A stretch of DNA of 64,000 bases from Odiellus spinosus (lineage: Eukaryota; Arthropoda; Arachnida; Opiliones; Phalangiidae): the NCBI GenBank assembly GCA_963920705.1, contig OY987240.1, positions 2,300,501 through 2,364,500 on the forward strand, written 5' to 3'. Shown piece after piece: positions 32,012 to 43,082 of this stretch. The translations under genes were made by a program, and so were the position numbers. How positions within the stretch are numbered: position 1 is the first letter of the stretch; every line of letters begins with the position of its first letter. A model generated the notes under the pieces. It was not told the DNA's origin and did not search any database. It saw only the letters and a list, made by a program, of their open reading frames with translations.

Positions 32012-32464
32012 ACTTGGTTTTACAATAGGTTTTATATATCTCGTTCAATTTGCTGAACTGCGAAATGACAGGCAGATGTTCTTTGCACTTAAGAAAGTTA
32101 AAACTTTTATTGCATTTCCAGAGTTGTAGCCTACAGAGTAACATTTATCCACTAAACCCCTCCCCTTTAATGAAGCCAAGCAATATGTATGCATTTTGCT
32201 GTAACACCCATTTCTTTCAAAAAAGTTTCTATTACAACAAGTAGAATATATAATTTGTAAAACTATAGTTTTTAACCTTTACCTTAAATCGTTTTTAGTT
32301 TCTATCAGAATTCCAACGGATAAAAGAAATTGACCCGGAAAAGAAATTATCTGAGTCAATTCAGAAATACTCGGAAAAAATTTGGCAGAATTTTCCTTCG
32401 AAAGATTTCAAAAATAAAATGCTAAGCGAGATTAATGAAGAAATTGATTTAGTTGAAAGGAAAC

Positions 32465-33238
32465 GTAAGTATTTTTTATTAATTAAATTAAAAAGGTTGG
32501 ACAAAAGAAACTTTTTTTTTGGCTTTAAATGGAGACTGCAACCAAACAATAATTTCTATCGATTCCTCATCGATTAGTTAGGCCTAATTCATAAGTAAAA
32601 AAATAAACTAGAAATATATTTTAAACTTATCCGGAAAATAGGCTTATCTGGATTCATGGAGATTGGCTTAACCTCTTCGCTTTAATCGACCAATGAGCAA
32701 AGTCTTTTTGATAAGGCAACATCTCCGTGACACTTCCAATAACATTTGACGCAAGAAATTCAGGATTTCCTTGAGTCCATTAAAAACTATTTTCCGATTA
32801 AGCTTTAAATGGATTTCTAGTTTTGTAAATTATGAAACTAGTGGATTATGCCGATTTAAAATACAAGCAATCGATAAAAAAATCGCTTGTTGTAAGGTTG
32901 TATTCTCCCTGTAAGGACTAGAATATCTCTAAAGCAAAAGGTTATTCTGATAAAGTCAATTTTGTTTACTTGTCTTGATGCTTACCAAAAAAATAATATT
33001 AAAGAACACATGACTTTTATTTTTATAATTTATTTATTATAAAAACTGCATAACCTGTTGTAAAGCATAGTTTTTATGAATACCACGCGGAACCAATGAG
33101 ACTTGTTAAATACATGTACTGTTGCCTGCATAACAAAAAAGTATAACGCCTATTGCTTGATGATCTTGTTGTTTTCAACATAGGAGATAACTGCATATTT
33201 TGTTTAATTATATACAAATAATATTTCTTTATATGTAG
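32465..33238. other. Last intron of the nine-exon gene, with a dispersed repeat
   Basis: The intron begins GTAAGT and ends TATGTAG. Positions 32603-32665 match 27177-27240 in the first intron (AACTAGAAAT...TTTAAA...GTAGGCTT...GGATTCATG), so the same short repeat has landed in two introns. No gene is seen. Confidence 0.55.
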
Positions 33239-33569
33239 ATCAAAAACAATGTGCCGCACTTTTACTTATTCCAAGTATTGTAAATGAAAAATACTACAAC
33301 ATGTTTTTAAAGGATTCTAACCTATCATCAGAACTAGATGTCCACCCGGTTTTGGTGTACAAAGGACCTCAAATATTAAGTAGTGATAGTTTTATAGGAG
33401 AAAAGAATATATTTTAAACTATTGAACATATTTTTCTATTTCTAGCTATTTTTATTAAAACATCTTGTTTTTCAAATTATTCAAAATTTTTGGAGATATT
33501 TTTCTCAGTAACTTAAATATGAGAAAGAAAATACACACAACGAAAAATAATTTTCCGTTTTGTTTTTTT

Positions 33570-35099
33570 TTACCAATTTTTTAGTTCTTGTAACTTCTCA
33601 ACGATCACATTTAACAATTCTTCTATTTCTTTCGTCTTATTTTTAATCACCTTTTTTTGTATTTTCTTTTCTTTTTTAAACATCATATTTATTTTCTCGA
33701 TTTCAGCCCTGTTCTTATCTTTTTCTTCTTTTAACTTTTGCTGCAGTTTTTCGACGCTTCCTTGCTTAATTTTGACGTCACTTTCTTCACTTATATTTTT
33801 CTTCTCTATATTACTTCTTACGTTTTTCATTTCAGCTTTATCTTTTTCTTGTCTGCCTTTTTTCTTACTATGTTTACGTTCTATAGCGGCTTTTATTTCG
33901 TCGTATTCCGATACCTTTCTTTTGCCAGCAACTTTAACTTCCGTTTTATTTTGTTTTTCTTTTCCGTCTATCACGCCATTCATTTCTTTACCAGATTCGT
34001 CGTCTCCTTCCTCTTCATCTTCGATTATCTTTTTTAAAGCTTTTTTCTTATTTTGAAAATCTTCAACATTTTCTTCATCATTGCTTTCCGACATCTTTCC
34101 TTTTGCGGCTTTAATGTTTTCCTCTTCCTTTATCTTTTGAACACTTTCAGTTTTCTAGCTTCTTCAATTTCTTTTTTGTCTTTCTAGTTTTTCAGCTTCG
34201 ATATCTGACTCAAAATTTTCTTCATCATTGCTTTCCGACATCTTTTCTTCTGCGGTTTTAATGTTTTCCTCTTCCTTTATCTTTTGAAACACTTTAAGTT
34301 TTCTAGCTTCTTCAATTTCTTTTTTATGTATTTCTAGTTTTTCAGCTGTTTTTTCTAGTTTTTCGATATCTGACTTACTCGACGTTTTAACGATTCTAGC
34401 CATCTTTAGTTTCTTTCCCATTTGTCGAACTTCTTTCGCAATTGGGCTTTTCTCTTTTTTCAACTCGTCTATCAAGCCGTCTACTTTTTGCGCCTAGGAA
34501 TTTCATATTAATCGACATTAATAAAGGTTTTCGAATATTACATTCACTTTTAAAAAACCTACATTTAATCTGGGTAGAATTCTTTGCAGAAATCGAAACT
34601 TTAGACTAGATGCTGACCGATCTTTCAGAGTCTCAATTCGTCAGCGTTTTTCCCATATATTTTTCCAAATCAAATCACCAGTCCAAAGACAGTTCCATTT
34701 ACCTTCAATACAGCCTTCAGTATTTCTTCATCGTCATCCGGAGAGTTTTTCTTTCTACGAGGGCCACTTTCTCTCAAAAAAATTTGTTTATAAAATATTC
34801 TTTTAATAAAATGGTTACCTTTTTATTATATCCGGAGAGCTACATAGCGATATTGGTTGTTGACTAACAAATATTGATTGTTCATTATCTTCCAAATTCT
34901 GTGAGAGTTTCGTTTGATCTTCACCCTTCTCGGTATATGTTATCTTGAACGGTGGCTTGCCTTCTATGTCCATATCACTCTTTCGCTTTTTATTTTTATC
35001 GAAGCCAGATGTTGACGCTTTTTCTTCATCCATTTTACGGTTCATTATTTTTGATAAAAAGAATGGATTTATGTGTGACATTTTCGAATGTTTAGCCAA
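33570..35099 (-). pseudogene. Gene A: charged coiled-coil family member, three coding exons
   Basis: Minus-strand exons 35099-34819, 34772-34703 and 34493-33570 join in phase with GT-AG borders. Exon 1 encodes MSHINPFFLSKIMNRKMDEE and KPPFKITYTEKGED. Exon 2 is a short basic/acidic piece (RESGPRRKKNSPDDDEE). Exon 3 is almost all Lys/Glu coiled coil with MARIVKTSSKSDIEK near its start and KEIEELLNVIVEKLQELKNW at the end. Inside exon 3 a ~170-bp segment is tandemly duplicated (EENIKTAEEKMSESNDEEN versus EENIKAAKGKMSESNDEEN). Between the copies, 3 bases are lost at two places, creating stops at 34164 and just after. No enzyme domain is visible. The N-terminus is shared with gene C, and the C-terminus with the gene in the long-TIR element. 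Confidence 0.6.
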
Positions 35100-35293
35100 G
35101 TAATTTTATGCCGCAATCTCCAATCGTTTTATCGTCTAATTTTGGAAATAAAATTAGAAATATTTCAAATCTTTGAAACTGAGCGTTTTAAAAACATTCA
35201 CTCGAATAGAAACAAATTGAAATATTGACAACCTTGACATCGGTGGTTTGTCTAAATTATAAAATAAACACAAAAAAGGCGTAACACACTTAC

Positions 35294-35441
35294 GACACAG
35301 TTGCCGGGTTTCCGAAAATATGAACCACTGAATCGAAAATAAGCGAAATCACAGCCTTTTGGAGACGAAATTTTCCCAGCCAAACTGTACGGTGCCTGGA
35401 TCGAAACTGTTGAAATTTAAAATTTAAGATGCTTTTTTATA
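35294..35441 (-). promoter_or_regulatory. Gene A proximal promoter and leader exon
   Basis: On the minus strand TATAAAAAAGC (35441-35431) is followed ~25-30 bp later by an initiator-like ACAGTTTCG (about 35405). A ~114-bp conserved leader containing GTCTCCAAAAGG then ends at a GTAAGTG donor (35293-35287). The leader has no long reading frame, so it is a likely non-coding first exon. Confidence 0.6.
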
Positions 35442-35509
35442 CCAACTTTCCAATATGTTAAAACTACTTTCCTTAATAATCTTTCAAAAACTACGCGTAA
35501 CACACCTAC

Positions 35510-35662
35510 GTTATAGTTACCGGGTTTCCGAAAATATCAACTACTGACTCGAACAAAATCGAAATCACAACCTTTTGGAGACGAAACTTTAACGACCTAC
35601 CACAACGGTGCCTTCAACCAAACTGATGAAATTTGAAATTCGAATTCGCGACCCTTTTTATA
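35510..35662 (-). promoter_or_regulatory. Gene A distal promoter and leader exon (duplicate)
   Basis: TATAAAAAGGG (35662-35652), then TCAGTTTGG (about 35623), the same GTCTCCAAAAGG leader and a GTAGGTG donor (35509-35503). It is a tandem duplicate of the proximal unit 217 bp away. Confidence 0.6.
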
Positions 35663-36340
35663 CTACCTTCAAAATGTGTTAAAAATACTTTCATTCTTTA
35701 AAAAGAAAACAAACCAAATCAGAGCGGTGTGAAAAACATTAATTTATGTATAGTTCATATACATAACTTTTAGATAATTAAATATGTTTAAATAGAATAT
35801 TTCAAATAAAGATTTAATATTAAAATATTAAATCTTTTTAATATTGTCTCCAAGCTGAATTACCGATCCTCGCCCATATTTCGCCTAACGGTAAGCCTAG
35901 TTTCACATAAGCCATTAACAGCCATTTCGGACGATTATTTGCTTCGCTCATTTTGAGTTACAGAAATTGTTTTGGAAATATGAAGACGAATACGAGTAAA
36001 ATAAATCATTTCAATCTGGTGGTATCTATCACCGTCCTGTAAAATTCTATCTATATTCGTTTTTTGTATCAATAATATTTTCTTCACTTATCTGTCCCTT
36101 TTTTGAGGCTAGCCTATTTTATTTTGAGGGTGACGAAGCCTTAAGTTACACCGAATGCTCTCGAATGAAAAAGAAATCAGATAAAAAGAGTGGGTAAAAA
36201 ATATTACACGTAACTATCTTACGTATTATTTACTTTTACACTTTCGTTGTTAGATGCTTTAACGCTTAGCCTTAATCCTTTCGATAATAAGGGCACTTGC
36301 AACGTACGTAATATATTGAAATTACAATTAATTGTTTAAA
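35663..36340. other. Upstream region of gene A
   Basis: A 37-residue minus-strand frame (35951-35838, MSEANNRPKWLLMAYVKLGL) is open but unrecognised. From about 35990 to 36260 the sequence matches 44040-44290 (ATTTCAATCTGGTG, TTTTTTGAGG, GAAATCAG, TTACGTA). This marks the limit of the A/C block homology. Confidence 0.45.
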
Positions 36341-36880
36341 GGGTAAATGAAAACTGATGGTTCACTTTCTTAATCTGTTTTTCTGAATCTACGTCATCGA
36401 AAAGCTTAGAAAAATATCAACTCTTCTTTTTTAAGAAAAGGTTTCAAAGATCGGACTCCGTTGTCTGCTAAAAAAACAAGGAGTCCCTGTGTTTCAATAG
36501 ACGCTGTTGCGCGCATTGCGAGGTAAATAAATTTAATTAGGTGAATTAATGAATTTTAAATTAATAAAAACATCGTTTTGTACAGTTTTGTCTTTATCAA
36601 GGGTATTTTGCCTCATTATATAAATTATATCCATGGTTTCTCTGGGGCACAAAAGTTCAAACGGCGACTCAATATTGGTCAGATGATTTTCTCAAACTGA
36701 AACACGGACTCGATGCTTTGTTTTAGCAGACAACGAAATCCGATATTTAAATTTTAAAACCTTTTATACCATATTAAGAAGATGCTTAAAAATAGAATTG
36801 ATATTTTTCTTAGGTTTTCGATAACGTCAATTCAGAATAACGTAAAATCAAGAAAGTGATACATCAGTTTTCACTTACCC
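36341..36880. mobile_element. 540-bp inverted-repeat element with TTAAA target duplication
   Basis: The left arm GGGTAAATGAAAACTGATGG matches the reverse complement of the right end (TCAGTTTTCACTTACCC). The arms extend ~165-190 bp, including GTTGTCTGCTAAAA blocks near the centre. TTAAA occurs on both sides (36336-36340 and 36881-36885). The TTAA-type site is reminiscent of piggyBac-like insertion, but the GGG/CCC ends are in the reverse sense of classical piggyBac. The superfamily is left open. No reading frame. Confidence 0.75.
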
Positions 36881-36885
36881 TTAAA

Positions 36886-37477
36886 ATTTTATTTTTAAAA
36901 CAAACTACAAATAACTAACTTACCTTAGACTGCCTCTAAAATAAATTTAATTATCTGGTATTTAAATTATACTGCCTGTAAAATATATTTAATTACCTGG
37001 TAATTCACTTACACTGCCAGGAAAATGCTAGTGAAAGGATATAGCGTGGCAGATTTAAACTAAAAATATACTTATTTTATTGTCAGAAGAAAAACTGTGT
37101 GCTTAAATTCTAGTTTTAAGGAATAGTTTTTCTTTTGATAATAAAATTAAGTTATATTTAAAGAACGCTTCAAGGAACGCTTTTGCTTTATGGTCGTCAT
37201 TTTACGAATAACTATTTCCAAGGCAAAAAAAACACTAATAAGGTGCGCCGATTTTTTTTAGGTTGAATTTTTTTACAGTTGAAATTAAACTAACATAAAA
37301 ATTTATCTCCATTTAAAAGATATGTTTTAAGTATAAAATATGTAGTTTTAAATTGAGTTTCAGTATGTTCAATTAGTACTGTCATAAAAATTTCAAAATC
37401 TGTTTAATTGAATGTTCATTTGATATGGGTGATGTACTTTGGGATAAATTTTAATTAAAAATCGAAAATAACGCAAT
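36886..37477. other. Paralogous block, left copy
   Basis: Non-coding DNA homologous to 40290-40530 and to one unit of the 40530-41640 array (CTTACCTTAGACTGCC, TTAATTACCTGG, ACTGTCATAAAAATTTCAAAA). This copy holds a single repeat unit where the other holds eleven. Confidence 0.6.
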
Positions 37478-37628
37478 TGACCATTTCGACGGTAGAAAAT
37501 GGGGTAGGCAACCATTTGTATCACACGCGTAAAGGGGGTTGATACAGCGCAGAGGCAGCGATGTGTCAACCCCCTTTACGTGTGTGATACCGTTGGTTGC
37601 CTACCCCCTTCTACCGTCGAAATGGTCA
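37478..37628. mobile_element. 151-bp palindromic MITE with an empty site in the paralogue
   Basis: TGACCATTTCGACGGTAGAA faces its inverse at the right end. The arms (~66 bp) are nearly perfect, including GGGGTAGGCAACCA and GTAAAGGGGGTTGA. The paralogous copy reads GATGCAATACGTCGCG at about 41648, whereas here GCAAT, the element and ATACGTCGG are found. The insertion therefore duplicated AT, or fell between A and T. Confidence 0.85.
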
Positions 37629-38324
37629 ATACGTCGGGTTTAGGAATTGGACTCTCAATTACTATTCAAATTCAGATGGACGCATTTTTAAGTTGAAAAC
37701 TATCAAAATCGTTAGATTTTTGTCACTAATAAAAGGAATTCTCGTATTTAATTTTAAATTAAAATTCAACGTTTTTCGCAAAACAACAACTGACTCAAAG
37801 TGAGCCTTCAGTATGAATGAGTAATGAAAAGGAATTTGGGGTTTTATAATATTTTTTATTAAACCTATAAAAATAATCAAATTTATTCGTACATTTATTT
37901 TTATCAATTATTTGACAAATGTTTTTTACCATGAAGTTTTACATGCTTTTTTATACACTCTTTGTATATTTATAACTGCCTTTCTAATTTATTTATTTCA
38001 AATTATACACATTTTGTATTTTAATTCAGGATTTTAAACAAGTGAAAACTTTTAAATTTTTTTATATATTTTTAAAAACTTTAAAAAGAAATAGATGTAC
38101 ATTTTACCATCCAGTGTTACATGCTTTTTTTCTTATACACTCTTTGTATATTTATAACTGCCGTTCTAATTAATTTATTTCAAATTATACACAATGTATA
38201 TTAATTCATGATTTTAAACAAGTGAAAACATTTAAAAACTTTTTAAAATTTTTTCTTTCTTTGTAAAAACTTTAAAAAGAAATAGATGTTCATTATAAAT
38301 GCTTATAAATCTTTTATAAACTTC
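37629..38324. other. 3' flank of gene B, paralogous to 41645-42230
   Basis: Non-coding and collinear with the 3' flank of gene C: AGATGGAC, GGAATTTGG, ACACTCTTTGTATATTTAT, then AAACTTTAAAAAGAAATAGATG. Two imperfect internal copies around ACACTCTTTGTATATTTATAAC lie at about 37957 and 38139. No gene. Confidence 0.6.
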
Positions 38325-39711
38325 TACTTTTTCATTTTCTTTATTCCCTCGTTCTCCGTTTTCGCTTTAATCTATTCTTCATCCTGCCTCTGTCTTTTCC
38401 TCTTTTTCCCGGCCGAGACGTTTTCAAAGTCAGATGCAAAGTCTAATAAAGAAACAAATAAGAGCATTACGTAAAACATTTCTATTTGAAAAAATATTTT
38501 TTAACTTTTGTAATTGTCAACTCGTCTTAATATTACATTACTAAAGATAGATTCGAAACCTAAATTGATGTTATAATTATCGTCGTTTTTGTCTTTATCC
38601 TCGTTTTTGTCATTATCCTATATTTTATCATTATCCTCGTTTTCGACATTCTCTTTTTCGTTCTTATCCTCGTTTTCGACATTCTCTTTTTCGTTATTAT
38701 CCTCGTTTTCGACATTCTCTTTTTCGTTCTTATCCTCGTTTTCGACATTCTCTTTTTCGTTATTATCCTCGTTTTCGACATTCTCTTTTTCGTTATTATC
38801 CTCGTTTTCCACATTATCCTCGTTTTCCTCATTATCCTCCTGTTCATCATTATTCGGGTTTTCATCATTATCCTCGTTTTCCTCATTATCCTTCTGTTCA
38901 TCATTATTCTGGTTTTCATCATTATCCTCGTTTTTATCATTATCCTCGTTTTCATTATTATTCACGATAAAGATTTCGACATTATTTTCGTTTTCATTGC
39001 TTTCATCGTTATTCTGGTGTTCATCGATAAACTCTGATTCGTTGGATCGGCGTCTTGATGTTTTAGATTCTTAAAAATATGGGTTAAAGTTGTTTTAATA
39101 TTAAAATTGCTATACATTGCCAAAAAAAATTAATTAATACTTACTAGCGATGTGAGAAACAGTTTTCTTTAAAGACGCCGATAAGTTTGGTTCTTCGTTA
39201 AGCTTGCTTAGTTTTTTAGGTATTTTAACGCTTTTCTATATTCATCATACCCGCCAAGTTCTTCTCGGGCATCTCGGGCAATTTTTTTCATTTTCAAAGC
39301 TTTCTCTTGAAAATCGATCGTATTTTTCCATTAACTGTAAATTTTTGGCTCGCGTTTCCCTGAGCTCCTGAGCTCGCTGATCATGTTTGGCAATTTGTTC
39401 ATCCAGAATTTGATTCGCCGCAAATAGCTTTCCCATCAGTTCTGGCAGACGAGAGTAAGAATTTTCTTCTTCGTCTCTTTCACATATGGTCATATTGCTG
39501 TGGTCGTCATGAGAGGTTCCTAAAATAGTTAAAAACATTAATTCAGTATCGAGATAACATTTTTCAGGAAAAATACCGCCAATGGCGAAATCAATATTTA
39601 ACTCAGATGCGTTCCCACATTTGGGGAACAATATATTTTGACACTGGTCCTTTTTTCATGACGGCGTTAAGCCTACGTTTAACACCCTCGATGGTTAAAA
39701 ATTCCTCCATT
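38325..39711 (-). pseudogene. Gene B: charged coiled-coil family member, three exons, frameshifted
   Basis: Exon order on the minus strand: 39711-39145, 39069-38542 and 38442-38325, with GTAAGT and GTAATG donors as in gene C. Exon 1 starts MEEFLTIEGVKRRLNAVMKK, changes frame near 39615-39640, carries a coiled coil (LPELMGKLFAANQILDEQI), and shifts twice more before SKLNEEPNLSASLKKTVSH. Exon 2 is Asn/Glu/Asp-rich with five copies of an 11-residue NEKENVENED(N/K) unit and an in-frame TAG near 38615. Exon 3 is DFASDFENVSAGKKRKRQRQ followed by another stop. Each piece has a counterpart in gene C. Function unknown. A highly acidic domain followed by a basic tail suggests a nucleic-acid or chromatin association, which is inference only. 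Confidence 0.6.
38640..38810 (-). repeat. 33-bp coding minisatellite in gene B
   Basis: Five units of 33 bp, alternating GTTATTATCCTCG and GTTCTTATCCTCG on the plus strand, encode NEKENVENED(N/K) on the minus strand. The reverse strand is also open across the array because of its composition. The matching exon of gene C lacks the expansion. Confidence 0.85.
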
Positions 39712-40529
39712 TCTGTAAATAAATGAGAAAAAATAACTCAAACAAAACACGCTAAAATAAAAAACTGCGTAAAAGTTTTAAAGAACACACGTAACTAAAT
39801 TTTGTAATAACTACAAAAATTTTTTTTATTAAAATAAGTCTAGGGAGTAGATCAAGAATGGAGTTCCACGTTCCTTGAAAACTAAATCAAAAATGACTCT
39901 TTTTAAAATAAGATCGCGGTATTTATTATGTGGATTCTAAAACTAAAACAAAAAAATTTTGATACAATAAGGTAATATTTTCATACGTTTAACAACTCCA
40001 CTTACATTGAACTTTCCCTATTATACATGCAAGCTAAGAGAGTTACGTGTAACATTTAATTATTTCAATAATAAAAAATACCAAAATACTTGTCATAAAT
40101 AACTGTAAGATAAGAAACCTACTTGTAGTATCTTAATGTAAAGAAGTCAGAAAAAGAGCGAAACGGACGCTTGAAAATAAAATTGAATTTTACACTAATT
40201 GCTTTACCACTTAGGATAAAATAATCGTTTTGTTAGAGTTATACGAGTGAAATTTTATTGAAAGTATAATAAATTGTTTAAATTATATTTTAAAAACAAA
40301 TTACACGTATTATACTTACCTTAGACCGCCAGAAAAATTTGTTTAATACCTGGGTGTAAATTCTACCAAAAGAAATCGCGTGTCAGTTTCTAAAAATATC
40401 CTATTATTATCTAAAGAAAGACTTGTCGGTACATTGAAAACTTTTGTCGTAAATCATTTTACGAATACCACCAAGAAGAGTTTTTCAAAGAGTATTTAAT
40501 ATGGTTGTAGGATAAAATATATTTCCTTG
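39712..40529. other. Upstream region of gene B and start of the paralogous block
   Basis: No TATA/leader pair like those of genes A and C was found upstream of gene B. From about 40290 (TATACTTACCTTAGACCGCC) the DNA matches 36900 onward. Confidence 0.45.
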
Positions 40530-41640
40530 CCGAAAATGACTTTTCAAGGAGCACTGACATAGAAATTTCAAAAATGTTTCATTTTATGAGAATTTAATAA
40601 TTATGGGTTAAAATTTAATTACATATACTAAATGATTTTTCAAGGAGCACTGACATAAAAATTTCTAAAAGGTTTCATTTTATGAGAATTTTATAATTAT
40701 GGGATAAAATTTAATTACATATAGAAAATGACTTTTCAAGGAGCACTGACATGAAAATTTCAAAAATGTTTCATTTTATGAGAATTTAATAGTTATGGGA
40801 TAAAATCTAATTACATATAGTAAATGACTTTTCAAGGAGCACTAACATAAAAATTTCTAAAATGTTTCATTTTATGAGAATTTAATAATTATGGGATAAA
40901 ATTTAATCACATATAGTAAATTACTTTTCAAGGAGCACTGACATAAAAATTTCAAAAATGTTTTATTTTATGAGAATTTAATAATTATGGGATAAAATTT
41001 AATTACATATAGAAAATGACTTTTCAAGGACCACTGATATAAATTTCAAAAATGTTTAATTATATGAGTATTTAATATGCGTGAAGAATTATGTGCTACA
41101 ATTTAATTACATATAGAAAATGACTTTACAAGGAGCACCGACATAAAACTTTGTAAAATCTTTCATTTTATGAGAATCTAATAATTATGAGTTAAATTTA
41201 ATTACATATAGAAAATGCCTTTTCAAGGAGCACTGACATAAAAATTTCAAAAATGTTTAATTTTATGAGTATTTAATATGCGTGAAGTATTATGTGGTAC
41301 AATTCAATTACATATAGTAAATGACTTTTCAAGGAGCACTGACAACAATTTCTAAAATGTTTCATTTTATGAGAATTTAATAATTATGGGATAAAATTTA
41401 ATTACATATAGTAAACTTCTTTTTAAGGAGCACTGACATAAAAATGTCAAAATCTGATTAATTGAATGAGTTTAAATATCGTTCAATTATTTTTGGATTA
41501 ACTTTAATTACATAAAGAAAATGAGTTTTCAAGGAGCACTGACAAAAAAATTTGAAAAACGGTTTTTATTTGAATGATCATTTATGTACATTGCGATAAA
41601 ATTTATTTACATACAGAGTTGACTATTTGAGGTAAAATTA
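40530..41640 (+). repeat. Tandem array, eleven units of ~95-100 bp
   Basis: The unit contains GACTTTTCAAGGAGCACTGACAT, AAAAATTTC(A/T)AAAATG, TTTCATTTTATGAGAATTTA and TGGGATAAAATTTAATTACATATAG. CAAGGAGCACTGAC cores lie near 40556, 40646, 40738, 40834, 40930, 41024, 41128, 41225, 41331, 41424 and 41528. The paralogous locus near 37380-37480 has one unit only, so the array expanded after the duplication. Confidence 0.9.
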
Positions 41641-42052
41641 AATTACAAATGGAAAATGATGCAATACGTCGCGTTTATCAATGTAGGAAATTACGGTTTA
41701 CATACAGATGGACAAATTTTTAGGGTGAAAACAAGCTAATTAGGTAAATATTTAGTTACTAATACCTTAAATGAATGAGAATTACCATAAAAATAACGTT
41801 TTTCTTCACAAAAAGTACTGATTGAAATCGTAAATGAATAGTGGAAAGGAATTTGGAATTTTATTACATTTTTTGTTATACCAATAAAAATAATAACGTT
41901 TATTTGTACATCAATTATTTGGCAACTGTACTTAACCATGAGCTGTTACATGCTACTTTTCTTATACACTCTTTGTATATTTATTGCTAACTTATTTATT
42001 CTTTTTAATTTATACACGCTTTGTATAATAATTACAAAAAGAAAACTTAAAA

Positions 42053-42180
42053 ACTTTTTAAAATTTTTCCATTCTTTGAAAAAACCTTAAAATTTTTCCA
42101 TTCTTTGAAAAAACTTTAAAATTTTTCCATTCTTTGAAAAAACTTTAAAATTTTTCCATTCTTTGTAAAAACTTTAAAAA
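42053..42180 (+). repeat. 31-bp tandem repeat, four copies
   Basis: AACTTTAAAATTTTTCCATT followed by CTTTGAAAA repeats four times, directly before the 3' end of gene C. The corresponding region of gene B has one unit. Confidence 0.8.
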
Positions 42181-42228
42181 GAAATAGATGTACATTATAG
42201 ATGTACATTATAAATGTTTATTAAACTT

Positions 42229-42877
42229 TTATAAACTTTTCATTTTCTTTTCGTTCTGCGTGATCGTTTTAGTAAATTCTTCATCCTGCAGTCGTTCTTC
42301 TTGTGTTTTCCTCTTTTTCACGTAGGAGCCTTTTTCAAACTCAGTTGATACATCTAAAAATGAAACAAAAGAGACTATTACGTAAAACATTACTATTAAA
42401 TTAAAGTAGAAAATTTTAGTCTAAGCTTCTACATTTTACAACTCGTCTAAAAATGAAAACTATTACCAAAGATATTTTCGAAAGAAAAATTGATTTTATC
42501 GGTATCGTCTTTTTCATCATTGTTCTCGTTAACATCATTACCATCGTTTTTATTGATGTCATCGTTATTCTCTGACTCTTTGGATTCTAAAAAATATTGT
42601 TTTTTTTTCTTTTGATGTTGTTATTGCTTCACGTGGCCAAAAATTGAAATAAATACTTACTAGTACACATAGAAACCACTTTCTTTAAAGACTCATATAT
42701 ATCGGGCTCTTTGGTAAGCTTGCTTATACTTTTGAGCAATTCCGTAGCTATTAAAAACTCTTGATACCCGCCAAATACTTCTCGCAATTCTCGGCCAAAT
42801 TCCTCATCGGTATACTCTTCTCGTGACTCTTATTTTTCAGCTACGAAGCCAGATGTTGACGCCTTATCTTCATCCAT
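42229..42877 (-). pseudogene. Gene C: charged family member fusing an A-type start to a B-type body
   Basis: From ATG 42877 the frame reads MDEDKASTSGFVAEK and stops at 42830-42832. The upstream frame NPLFLSKIVNRK matches gene A. Beyond the stop, EFGRELREVFGGYQEF and SKLTKEPDIYESLKKVVSM match gene B. Exon 1 ends at a GTAAGT donor (42661). Exon 2 (42586-42467) is the Asn/Asp/Lys-rich piece without the gene B expansion. Exon 3 (42353-42229) reads VSTEFEKGSYVKKRKTQEER and ends at TAA (42229-42231). The structure suggests recombination between an A-type and a B-type gene, or a deletion in a longer ancestor that had both parts. One stop separates the two parts. Confidence 0.6.
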
Positions 42878-43082
42878 TTTACGGTTAACTATTTTTGATA
42901 GAAATAACGGATTTTTTAATTAAACAACCTTAATAACTCCAATCGTTTTACCGTTTCCTTTTCGAAAAGAATATTAATATTTGAAATCTAATCTCTGAGC
43001 GTTTTATCAACTCGAATAAAAACCAATCGATGCCTTGAAGAATTTATAAAATAAAATAAAAACATACGAGTAACACACTTAC

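Larger units (their letters stand above)
26648..33417 (+). pseudogene. Nine-exon conserved uncharacterised gene, broken by LINE, frameshift and nonsense
   Basis: Predicted exons: 26648-26800, 28358-28426, 28703-28776, 29003-29206, 29277-29343, 29411 to about 29680 plus 31592-31656 (one exon split by a LINE), 31760-31969, 32299-32464 and 33239-33417. All junctions are GT-AG and keep phase. The N-terminus has CLICCEESKRIYKI (C-x2-C). Next come a basic PPKKIKSD, VEYQLPAFPVTLIQ, NRYSLYPPSHAHVAGKLTSE, NKFKNSRKYLKDN with a coiled coil, a basic IIPKKRVLRHE, MSRTFQDRAVKIRR, EEYPALCHLK / FLSEFQRIKEIDP, and a C-terminal LDVHPVLVYKGPQIL. This domain order resembles multi-copy uncharacterised metazoan proteins. 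The role is unknown; the basic segments suggest a nuclear protein. Damage: one T is missing from the T6 run at 29424-29429, the LINE interrupts exon 6, and TAG (31967-31969) stands where CAG is expected. Confidence 0.7.

Noticed and set aside
33738..34056. Two plus-strand Phe/Ser-rich frames of 94-99 residues
   Set aside because: They are antisense to the Lys/Glu coiled coil of gene A.
35570..35590. GGAGACGAAAC as part of a hammerhead ribozyme
   Set aside because: No CTGANGA box and no matching stems are present on either strand nearby.
38589..39074. 161-residue plus-strand Ser/Phe/Leu-rich frame
   Set aside because: It is the antisense of the acidic repeat of gene B. The minus strand has matching exon borders and a paralogue.
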